In this document: one piece after another, positions 56,934 to 64,000 of the stretch
Numbering within the stretch: the stretch's first letter is position 1
Layout: each line of letters begins with the position of its first letter
NCBI RefSeq assembly: GCF_038967635.1
Contig: NZ_CP152413.1
Coordinates: forward strand, 3,224,001-3,288,000
Reading direction: 5' to 3'
DNA from: Bradyrhizobium sp. B124
GTDB taxonomy: Bacteria > Pseudomonadota > Alphaproteobacteria > Rhizobiales > Xanthobacteraceae
DNA length: 64,000 bases
The notes under the pieces: generated by a model
The model's input: the letters and a program-made list of their open reading frames with translations, nothing else
Told to the model about the DNA's origin: nothing
Database searches by the model: none
Made by a program: the position numbers and the translations under genes

Positions 56934-57638
56934 TCATCCGCCCAAGTAGGCAGATCGCACATGTTCGTCGTCGATGAGATCCTTGCCGCTGCCGGACAGA
57001 ACGATCGAACCCGTCTCCAGAAGATAGGCGTAGTCGCACATCTCGAGGGCCGAATAGGCGTTCTGCTCGACCATCAAGACCGTCGTCCCGGCTTTCCTGA
57101 TGCTATCGATGATCGAGAACACCTGTTCGACGATGTTGGGCGCCAAGCCGAGCGACGGCTCGTCAAACATCATCAGCCTGGGCTTGGACATGATCGCGCG
57201 GCCGATCGCCAGCATCTGCTGCTCGCCGCCGGATAGCGTCCCGGCAACCTGATGCCGGCGCTCGGCCAGTCGCGGAAACATCCCGAAGATCCGCTCCCGA
57301 TCCGCCGCGATCTCCCGACGGTCGGTCCGCAGATAGGCGCCCATATCGAGATTTTCGTCGACGGTCATATCAGGGAACACACGCCGCCCCTCGGGGCAAT
57401 GAGCGATTCCCTTGCTCAGGATTTCCCGCGCCGAGCACTTCGTAATGTCGTGCCCATCGAACGTAATCCGTCCGGCAGCCGAAGGCAGGATTCCCGAGAT
57501 CGCCCGCAACGTCGTGCTTTTGCCTGCACCGTTCGCTCCGATGAGAGCGACCAGCTGCCCCTGCCCGATCGACAAGGTGACGCCCTTGAGGGCCTCGACC
57601 TTGCCATAACGGCAAACAAGACCATTAATGTGCAGCAT
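56934..57638 (-). CDS. livF: LivF-like branched-chain amino acid ABC ATPase
   Basis: This 234-residue protein has GANGAGKST, TLSGGEQQMLAIGRA, LMMFDEPSLGLAP and C-terminal DLIDDEHVRSAYLGG, as in LivF. ATG 57638 overlaps the LivG stop by 14 bases. It is the last gene of livKHMGF. Confidence 0.9.
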   Translation of the reverse strand: MLHINGLVCRYGKVEALKGVTLSIGQGQLVALIGANGAGKSTTLRAISGILPSAAGRITFDGHDITKCSAREILSKGIAHCPEGRRVFPDMTVDENLDMGAYLRTDRREIAADRERIFGMFPRLAERRHQVAGTLSGGEQQMLAIGRAIMSKPRLMMFDEPSLGLAPNIVEQVFSIIDSIRKAGTTVLMVEQNAYSALEMCDYAYLLETGSIVLSGSGKDLIDDEHVRSAYLGG

Positions 57639-58431
57639 GCCGGCTGGCTCCTTCACCGAGATAGGCACGAATGACCTCGGGATTGCCGCGGATCGCCGCG
57701 GGCGGCCCTTCGGCGATGATGCGGCCGTAGTTGAGCACGACGATGCGATCGGAGACGCCCATGACCATGGGCACATCGTGTTCCACCAGCAGGATCGACA
57801 TGCCGCGGCCGTGCAGCTTGTTGAGCAATTCCATGAACCGGGAGGTTTCCGTCGCGTTCATGCCCGACACCGGCTCATCCAGCAAAAGCATCGAAGGGTC
57901 TGTAGCAAGGGCAAGCGCGACACCGAGCAAGCGCTGATCGCCGTAAGACAGCGACCCGGCGAGTTCGTCGGCACGGCGCGCGATCCCGACGATCTCAAGC
58001 AGCTCGTGCGCAAGATTCCTCAACTCCGCCTCCGCGCGCCCTTCGCGCGGCAGCGCCAGCAGCGTATCCAGCAGTGTCGACCGGCTCCGCCGGTGCAAGC
58101 CGATCATCACGTTCTCGAACACGGTCACGCTCTGGAACACGCTGGTGCGCTGGAAGGTCCGCGCCAGGCCGAGCGAGGTGACTTCATGCGGCTTGAGGTT
58201 GCTGAGCGAGGTATTCTTATAGCGCACCTCGCCCTTGGTCGGCCGCAGAAAGCCGGTGATGACGTTGAAGGCGGTCGTCTTGCCGGCACCGTTCGGTCCG
58301 ATCAGGCTGACAATCTCACCCTGGTTGACGACGAAGCTCATATCGGTGATCGCAATCAGTCCGCCGAAATGCACGGCGATATGTTCAACGGACAGAACTG
58401 GCTGCGGAGCGTTGGAGGGTATGGTGCTCAT
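57625..58431 (-). CDS. livG: LivG-like branched-chain amino acid ABC ATPase
   Basis: This 268-residue protein has GPNGAGKTTAFNVITGF, LSYGDQRLLGVALALA and EPVSGMNATET, with the LivG C terminus IRAYLGEGA. ATG 58431 overlaps the LivM stop by four bases. Confidence 0.9.
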   Translation of the reverse strand: MSTIPSNAPQPVLSVEHIAVHFGGLIAITDMSFVVNQGEIVSLIGPNGAGKTTAFNVITGFLRPTKGEVRYKNTSLSNLKPHEVTSLGLARTFQRTSVFQSVTVFENVMIGLHRRSRSTLLDTLLALPREGRAEAELRNLAHELLEIVGIARRADELAGSLSYGDQRLLGVALALATDPSMLLLDEPVSGMNATETSRFMELLNKLHGRGMSILLVEHDVPMVMGVSDRIVVLNYGRIIAEGPPAAIRGNPEVIRAYLGEGASRHAAH

Positions 58432-59462
58432 GGCGTGTCGTGCATCTTGGCTTGGAGAGGCTCCGGATCCGCGCGAGTGCTAGGCGCTGCGAACCACTTC
58501 TCGATGGCGGGGACAATGCCCTTCGGCAACACGAAGACGATGATGATCATCAGCAGGCCATAGAGGATCCACTGGATCTCAGGCGTAGCGAAAGACCGGG
58601 CAGCGACGGGAATGAAGCCGAAGATGAGGCCGCCGACGATGGGTCCCGCGAGGGTGCCCTTGCCGCCCGAGATCACCATGATCACCATCGTGACCGTGTA
58701 AAGGAACGCAAACACGTCGGGATCGATGATCTTGAGGTAATGGGCGTAGAGGCTGCCGGCGGCCCCCGCGATGCCGGCCGAAAAGATCGCGGCCAGCACC
58801 AAATAGCGGGTCACGTCGATCCCGACCGAGACTGCGAGCGACTCGTTCTCCTTGAGCGCAATCATTGCGCGCCCGACGCGGGAGTAAACCAGACGCTGGA
58901 TGACGATGTAGGACACCACGAGGACGGCAAGCACGAGATAGTAGTTGGATTGCTTGCTGTAGAAGTCGAGATAGCCGACTCCGGGGAATCCCAGCGTCAT
59001 CGGCGGGATCGAGGTCAGGGCGAGCGGGCCTTGGGTCAACTCGACCCAGTTCAGCGCGACCAGCCGGACCACTTCCGCAAAGCTGATGGTCACGATAACG
59101 AAGTAGGCACCCCGCACCTTGAAGGACAGCTTCCCGACAGCATAGCCGCAGAGCGCTGCCACCAGTGTGCCGATCACAAACCCGGTCCAGACCGGCCAGG
59201 GTTCGTGAACCACGCGGATACCGCCGATCAACTCGACATCGAAGCCCAGCGACACCAGCGCGCTGGTGTAGGCTCCAATTCCAAAGAACGCGACGTGGCC
59301 AAGGCTCAACTGTCCGGTGTATCCGAGCAGGAGATTGAGGCTCATCGCCGCGACAATGAGGATACCCGTCGTGATGAAGGCGTTCAGCAGATACGGATCG
59401 TGCAGCCAAAGCGGGACAGATGCGAATGCGGCGAGCGCGATATAGGGGATCAGGCGCTTCAT
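58428..59462 (-). CDS. livM: LivM-like permease
   Basis: This 344-residue permease has about nine membrane helices and the LivM pattern LLLGYTGQLSLGHVAFFGIGAY and GGKGTLAGPIVGG. It overlaps LivH by four bases. Confidence 0.9.
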   Translation of the reverse strand: MKRLIPYIALAAFASVPLWLHDPYLLNAFITTGILIVAAMSLNLLLGYTGQLSLGHVAFFGIGAYTSALVSLGFDVELIGGIRVVHEPWPVWTGFVIGTLVAALCGYAVGKLSFKVRGAYFVIVTISFAEVVRLVALNWVELTQGPLALTSIPPMTLGFPGVGYLDFYSKQSNYYLVLAVLVVSYIVIQRLVYSRVGRAMIALKENESLAVSVGIDVTRYLVLAAIFSAGIAGAAGSLYAHYLKIIDPDVFAFLYTVTMVIMVISGGKGTLAGPIVGGLIFGFIPVAARSFATPEIQWILYGLLMIIIVFVLPKGIVPAIEKWFAAPSTRADPEPLQAKMHDTP

Positions 59463-60331
59463 CCGATCCGCTCCGCGCGTGCAAACAGGCCGGTCGGCTT
59501 GAAGAGGAGAACGACGATGATGATCAGAAAGCCCATGGCATCGCGATAGCCCGACGAAACGTATCCGGCACCGAGCTCCTCGGCCAACGCCAGCAGGAAG
59601 CCGCCGATGGTGGCCCCACCGATGCTGCCGAGACCACCCAGGATGACGATGGCAAAAGCCTTCAGCGAAGCGAGATTGCCCATTTGTGGGGAGATGACGT
59701 AGACGGGTCCGAGCAATGCACCCGCCGCTGCCGCGAGGCTCGAGCCGATCGCGAACGTCGCCATGTAGATGAACTGGATGTTGACGCCCATGAGCGAAGC
59801 AGCGTCACGATCCTGGAAGGTGGCGCGCATTGCCTTTCCGAGCTTTGTGCGATTGATCAGGAGATAGGACACGCCGATCAGGACAAGGGCAGCGCAGAAG
59901 ACGAACAGGCGCAACCAGGACACCGAAATCGAACCAATGACGAGCGGAAGCTCGGGGAACGGCGTCGAAACCGACTTCGCGACCCCACCCCAGACGAACT
60001 GCTCGCCATTCTGCATCACGATCATGGCGCCGATCATGACGAGCATGGTCGTATCGATGTCCGCGCCACGCATCGGGCGCAGCAAGACGACCTCGATCAG
60101 CGCACCGGCAAAGCAGCCCAGGACGACCGCCATGATCAGCGCAAGGAAGAAGTTCAGGCCGAGCATCACGCCGACGAAATACAGCGCATAGGCCCCGAAG
60201 GAGTAGAGCTCACCGTGCGCGAAATTGACGACGCGCATGATGCCGAAGATGAGCGTAAGCCCGATGCCCAGCAGCGCGTAGGTGCTGCCCAGAATGAGCG
60301 TGTTGACGATGTGTTGCAGAAGCTCGGTCAT
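59459..60331 (-). CDS. livH: LivH-like permease
   Basis: This 290-residue permease has LLGIGLTLIFGIMRVVNFAHGELY and ILGGLGSIGGATIGG, the LivH pattern, and about eight membrane helices. It starts 110 bases after livK, across an inverted repeat. Confidence 0.9.
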   Translation of the reverse strand: MTELLQHIVNTLILGSTYALLGIGLTLIFGIMRVVNFAHGELYSFGAYALYFVGVMLGLNFFLALIMAVVLGCFAGALIEVVLLRPMRGADIDTTMLVMIGAMIVMQNGEQFVWGGVAKSVSTPFPELPLVIGSISVSWLRLFVFCAALVLIGVSYLLINRTKLGKAMRATFQDRDAASLMGVNIQFIYMATFAIGSSLAAAAGALLGPVYVISPQMGNLASLKAFAIVILGGLGSIGGATIGGFLLALAEELGAGYVSSGYRDAMGFLIIIVVLLFKPTGLFARAERIG

Positions 60332-60398
60332 GCTGATTTTTTCGGCCGAAAGACCGCTGATCCTCTCTTCAGAGCATGTTTATGGGCGAGGCAATGCC

Positions 60399-60426
60399 AA
60401 GGCGCCACCGATTATGGTGGCGCCTT
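60399..60426 (-). terminator. Hairpin between livK and livH (attenuator or partial terminator)
   Basis: AAGGCGCCACC (60399-60409) pairs perfectly with GGTGGCGCCTT (60416-60426) around six bases. Placed between livK and livH, it may reduce read-through so that binding protein is made in excess, as in many ABC operons. Confidence 0.7.
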
Positions 60427-60441
60427 CCGCAATCGTCGAGC

Positions 60442-61605
60442 TCAGGAGCCCGACAGGACGATCTTTTCGTTCACGATCTTGATCAGATAGAGGTTGGGCA
60501 TGCTCTGGCCGCTTTCCTTGCCGGTCGGCCCTTGCTTCTGGAACTTGATCTGACCATTCAGGCCAGGAAAGTCGGTCGTCCAAAGCGCATCGGTGATCGC
60601 CGCGGGCTCTGCCTTGCCGGCCCGCTGGATCGCATTGGCGATGGTGCGAATTCCGTCGTAGCCACGGAAGCTTTCAGTCGCGCCGGCGATCGCATAGCCA
60701 CGCTTTTTCCACTCGCCGAGGAAATACTTCGTCGCTGCCGGATCCGGGGTCTTGTCCGGATACCAGGGCGCGAAGGTCGTCAGATGCATGGAGCCGTTCG
60801 CTGCGGCGCCGGCCTGCTCGATCAGCTGATCCGGATTCTGCGAGCCGCCGGTGGTGACGATCCGCTTGGTGATGCCGAGCGCTGCGGCCTGCTTCAACAC
60901 CAGGGTCAGCTGCTCGACCGCGGTCGTGACCATGATCGTGTCCGAGTCGGTTGCCTTGATCTTGGCAAGCTGGGCGCTCATGTCCTGGGCGGCCTGATCC
61001 ATGATCTCCACGAGGCCGACCTGAATGTTCTGGGCCTTCATGATCTTGCCGAAGTCCTCGGCTGATCCGCGGCCCCAGTCGTTGTTGATGACGAGGAAGT
61101 CGGCCTTCTTGATCCCGAGTGACGGCATGATGGCCTTGAACTCGGTCGCCTCGACCGAGGACGGCGGCGAGATGCGGAAGATGTAGGAATTGCCCGACGT
61201 CGTGATCTTGCTCGAGGACGAGGTCTCCACCACCATCGGGACCTTGTATTCCATGAGCTTCGGCATCACCGCAAGCGTCAGGCTCGAGCCCCAGGCACCC
61301 ATGATCACGGGCACCTTGTCGCCGGTGATCAACTTCTCGGCGACGGCAGCGGCCTCCGTCGGATTGCTCTTGTTGTCTTCGATGACCAGCTCGATCTTGC
61401 GACCGAGCAAGCCGCCCTTGGCGTTGATTTCGTCGGCGGCAATCTTTGCGCCATTCACGACATAGGTACCGGAAGCGGCGAACGGACCGGTGAGCGGCTC
61501 ATTGACGCCGATCTTGATGGTCTGCGCCGCTGTGCCCGTCGCCAGTGCGGTCGACATCGCCGCGGCGAGGGCCGCGCTCGTAATCAATCCGTGTGCTCGC
61601 TTCAT
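60442..61605 (-). CDS. livK: LivK-like branched-chain amino acid binding protein
   Basis: This 387-residue protein has a signal peptide (LITSAALAAAMSTALATGTAAQ) and the HAAT pattern TIKIGVNEPLTGPFAASG. ATG 61605 is preceded by AGGAGG. It begins the liv operon. Confidence 0.92.
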   Translation of the reverse strand: MKRAHGLITSAALAAAMSTALATGTAAQTIKIGVNEPLTGPFAASGTYVVNGAKIAADEINAKGGLLGRKIELVIEDNKSNPTEAAAVAEKLITGDKVPVIMGAWGSSLTLAVMPKLMEYKVPMVVETSSSSKITTSGNSYIFRISPPSSVEATEFKAIMPSLGIKKADFLVINNDWGRGSAEDFGKIMKAQNIQVGLVEIMDQAAQDMSAQLAKIKATDSDTIMVTTAVEQLTLVLKQAAALGITKRIVTTGGSQNPDQLIEQAGAAANGSMHLTTFAPWYPDKTPDPAATKYFLGEWKKRGYAIAGATESFRGYDGIRTIANAIQRAGKAEPAAITDALWTTDFPGLNGQIKFQKQGPTGKESGQSMPNLYLIKIVNEKIVLSGS

Positions 61606-61695
61606 CTTTCCTCCTGTGCTCGCATGAGCCGTGCCTAGGGAACGAAACACCAGTGCAGCGCGCCAGCTTATGGGTGCTGGCCATTCGTCACCGCC

Positions 61696-61737
61696 AGGAT
61701 GATCCTATCATCCTATTCTTAGTATCTTAAAGATACT
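61696..61737. promoter_or_regulatory. Two palindromes upstream of livK
   Basis: AGGATGA-TCCTA-TCATCCT (61696-61714) and AGTATCT-TAA-AGATACT (61721-61737) are both perfect 7-bp inverted repeats. They are 91 and 116 bases upstream of the livK ATG in a locally AT-rich stretch. They are candidate operators, for example of a GntR-type regulator. Confidence 0.55.
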
Positions 61738-61882
61738 TCTAATCCGTCGTCAAGCAGGCGCCCTGCTCTATTTTTGTTTTCGCAGTGCCCTCATTTGACG
61801 CAGCCGCCCATCATTTGCGCGATTGCTTTCGCCTAGACCAATTTCGAAACTCCTTCGACGGACACGATGCCGCGCGTGCCGA

Positions 61883-63373
61883 TCAAGCGTTCGCCAAATT
61901 CGCTTCTTTGTTGAACTCGATGGTGAGTTGATCCCATTCGCCCAGGCTGTCCTGAATCCTGCTCCAGAAGGACTGCGAGCGGCGCCGCTCAAAATCGGCA
62001 ACTGAAACCCCCTGCTGCTCGACCCAGGTGTAGTAGCCGAGGTTGAAGACGGCGCGGCGCGAATGCTCCGTCAGCTCAACGACGTTGTCGGAGGCGGCGC
62101 CGAGCAGGCAGGCGCCGAAGATTTCGGCGGCATTCACCTGATCAAGGCCACGCGCGTAGTGCTTCTCTTCAAACTGCCTGCGTTCGCTGCCGTACATGGA
62201 AGCGCTGTCCGTCGCCACGGTGACAATGGCCTTTTCGGGCCCGTAGTTCATCTGCTTGGCCAGCTTGATCGAGGCGATGATGTTGGCGAGCCCGGAGATG
62301 CCGATATGGTCAAAGGCGCGCACCAGCGCGGGTTCGAGACCGCGGCGCGTCTCGAGATAGTCCCGGCCCGCCTTCGTGCCGAACAGTAGATTGAGCTGGT
62401 CCGTGGTTCGGTCCGAGACCCCGACGACGAAGTCGAGGTTCATGACATTGTGAACGAGCGGGATGTGCTTGTCGCCGATCCCCTGAATGTTGTGCTCGCC
62501 ATAGCCATTGTTGAGCATCGTCGGGCATTCGAGCGCCTCGACGGCGACGACTTTCGAGCCCCAGCGTCTCTTGAGAAAATCCCCCGCGGCGATCGTCCCC
62601 GACGACCCGGTTGCCGAGACGAAGGCCGCCAATTCGTGGTTATCGTCTTGATTGAACGCCTTGAAGGCATCTTCCGCTGCGCGCCCCGTGCATTCATAGT
62701 GGATGAGATAGTTCGAGAACGATGAGAACTGGTTGAGAATGACGTTGCTGTCGTCGCGCCTGAGCTCCGCGCACTTGTCGTAGATTTCCTTGACGTTGCT
62801 CTCGGTACCGGGCGTCCGGATGATGTCGGCCGGATCCGTCACCCACTTCTCGAGCCATTCGAAGCGCTCGCGGCTCATCCCTTCGGGTAAGACGGCAACG
62901 CCGCGACAGCCGAGGATCCGCGAAACGGCGACACCGCCACGACAGTAATTGCCGGTAGAAGGCCAGACAGCCTTCTGTTTGGATGGATCGAAGCGCCCGG
63001 TCACGAGCTGCTCGATCAAGGCGGCATAGGCCGGCAGGACCTTGTGCGCGCCGATCATCGGAAAGCGATCGCCGAGCAACACGATGATCTTGGCATCGAC
63101 GCCGGAGATCTCCTTTGGCAGCACGATATGGCCCGGCACCAGGTCCCTGCCCCTGCGGTCTTCCGCATTGTACCAGTGCATGCGCCAGAGGTTCGCGGCG
63201 CTCGGCTCATCCGGCCCGACCGCCGCAATGTCCTCCCACACCCTGGCTGACGGAAGCGGTGGATGCGCGAGCTGCGAGAAGGTCGGCAGCTTCAGGTTAA
63301 GTTTGCGCGCTTGCGCCGCGGCTTGCCGCCAGCCCTTCCTGTCGACGACATTCGGCTCGATTACAAACGCCAT
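61883..63373 (-). CDS. PLP-dependent fold-II enzyme (cysteine synthase/threonine dehydratase-like)
   Basis: This 496-residue protein has GAHKVLPA with the probable PLP lysine, STGNYCRGG (the substrate carboxylate loop) and TGSSGTIAAGDFL (phosphate cup). Both ends extend beyond the typical 320-residue cysteine synthase core. ATG 63373 was chosen over an upstream TTG. It is 44 bases after the CofH-like gene stop and upstream of the liv operon, so it may process an amino acid taken up there. Confidence 0.8.
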   Translation of the reverse strand: MAFVIEPNVVDRKGWRQAAAQARKLNLKLPTFSQLAHPPLPSARVWEDIAAVGPDEPSAANLWRMHWYNAEDRRGRDLVPGHIVLPKEISGVDAKIIVLLGDRFPMIGAHKVLPAYAALIEQLVTGRFDPSKQKAVWPSTGNYCRGGVAVSRILGCRGVAVLPEGMSRERFEWLEKWVTDPADIIRTPGTESNVKEIYDKCAELRRDDSNVILNQFSSFSNYLIHYECTGRAAEDAFKAFNQDDNHELAAFVSATGSSGTIAAGDFLKRRWGSKVVAVEALECPTMLNNGYGEHNIQGIGDKHIPLVHNVMNLDFVVGVSDRTTDQLNLLFGTKAGRDYLETRRGLEPALVRAFDHIGISGLANIIASIKLAKQMNYGPEKAIVTVATDSASMYGSERRQFEEKHYARGLDQVNAAEIFGACLLGAASDNVVELTEHSRRAVFNLGYYTWVEQQGVSVADFERRRSQSFWSRIQDSLGEWDQLTIEFNKEANLANA

Positions 63374-63417
63374 TTCCAATCATCCCTGTTGAATCTCACG
63401 GCCTCGCCCCGGGTCCT

Positions 63418-64000
63418 CTAGCACCCCGCGGATCGCATGCCCGTGCTGGTCTGCTGCTCATGGACCGCGTCAAATGAACGCTGCCTCCGAACGTCATCCG
63501 CCACGCCATACGTCGTCGTGCGCTGACGCGGCACACGGCCTGCCGAAATGATGATCGATTCCAGCGCCTGCGGCGTCATTTCCTGGCCGTGCGAGGCGCC
63601 GGCCGACCGCGAGATGCTCTCATCCATCAGTGTGCCGCCGAGGTCGTTGACGCCGGCCGAAAGGCAGTGCCGCAACCCCTCCGGTCCCATCTTGACCCAG
63701 GATGCCTGGATATTGGTGATGTGCGGGTTGAGGACGAGGCGCGACACCGCATGCATCAAGACCGCCTCGCGGAATGTCGGCCCCGGTCGCGCCCGGCCTT
63801 TGAGATAGACCGGCGCTTCCATGTGAACGAACGGCAACGGCACGAGCTCGGTAAATCCGCCGGTCTCCGCCTGCAAGCGCCGCAGCCGGAGCAGGTGCCG
63901 CGCCCAATGGTCGTAACGCTCGATATGGCCGAACATGATGGTGGCCGTCGATCGGAGCCCGATCGAGTGCGCCGTGCGCATGACGTCGAGCCACTGCTGG
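63418..64000 (-). CDS. CofH/FbiC-like radical-SAM enzyme, C-terminal part (cut by window edge)
   Basis: The frame runs from the window end to the stop at 63418. It has RSTATIMFGHIERYDHWARHL, TELVPLPFVHMEAPVY, NPHITNIQASWVKMG and GGTLMDESISRSAGASHGQEM, the CofH pattern of FO synthase (deazaflavin for cofactor F420). The N-terminal radical-SAM CxxxCxxC lies outside the window. F420 synthesis is uncommon in alphaproteobacteria, so a related aminofutalosine or other CofH-family role is also possible. Confidence 0.85.
   Translation of the reverse strand, partial: QQWLDVMRTAHSIGLRSTATIMFGHIERYDHWARHLLRLRRLQAETGGFTELVPLPFVHMEAPVYLKGRARPGPTFREAVLMHAVSRLVLNPHITNIQASWVKMGPEGLRHCLSAGVNDLGGTLMDESISRSAGASHGQEMTPQALESIIISAGRVPRQRTTTYGVADDVRRQRSFDAVHEQQTSTGMRSAGC

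Overview
The window is high-GC alphaproteobacterial DNA, most likely Bradyrhizobium or a close relative in the Nitrobacteraceae. The grounds are codon usage, the three-gene proton-translocating transhydrogenase (pntAA/pntAB/pntB), the many periplasmic binding proteins (ABC, TAXI-TRAP, Bug), and several palindromic intergenic repeats that I recognise from Bradyrhizobium genomes. The genus is inferred from the sequence alone; no database search was made.

Bases 1-22,850 are chromosomal backbone. They hold a DapA-like aldolase lacking the Schiff-base lysine, an nfeD-slipin membrane pair, a CorA transporter, hsp20-lon, an OFA-type MFS transporter, tusA, mobB, a membrane protein with a spermidine-synthase-like domain flanked by 55-bp direct repeats, two MoeA-like genes (one with an extra binding-protein-like domain), and three orphan solute-binding proteins. 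One of these binding proteins carries a 105-bp palindromic repeat inserted in frame in its leader. A repeat-rich gap at 15.1-16.0 kb holds a highly structured element and two palindromic repeat pairs.

Bases 22,851-43,398 are a nested accessory region. A CAT-anticodon tRNA gene (22,851-22,926) has its 3' 49 bases repeated at 43,350-43,398, as for an integrated island, but no integrase is visible. Ten bases beyond the tRNA lies a 15.0-kb element (22,941-37,944) with TGT...ACA ends, a 26-bp terminal inverted repeat (25/26), three iterated end repeats on the left and four on the right, and a perfect 5-bp target duplication GAGGG. This is the architecture of a Tn7/Tn5053-type transposon, yet it encodes no transposase. 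Its cargo looks like a defence island: a PIN-like protein; an NTPase, small protein and PD-(D/E)xK nuclease operon (nuclease frameshifted); a YedK/HMCES-like protein; a tightly coupled DUF6361-like, phospholipase-D-like and SNF2-type helicase operon; a large unknown protein; and a frameshifted HTH protein. Between the transposon and the right tRNA repeat lies a complete Csu-like chaperone-usher pilus operon.

Bases 43,509-64,000 return to backbone metabolism and transport. They hold an Fe-alcohol dehydrogenase/cupin/XRE-cupin operon with a divergent ABC binding protein; a PotABCD-like ABC operon divergent from a two-subunit TPP decarboxylase; the transhydrogenase operon; a livKHMGF operon; a PLP-dependent beta-family enzyme; and the 3' end of a CofH/FbiC-like radical-SAM gene.
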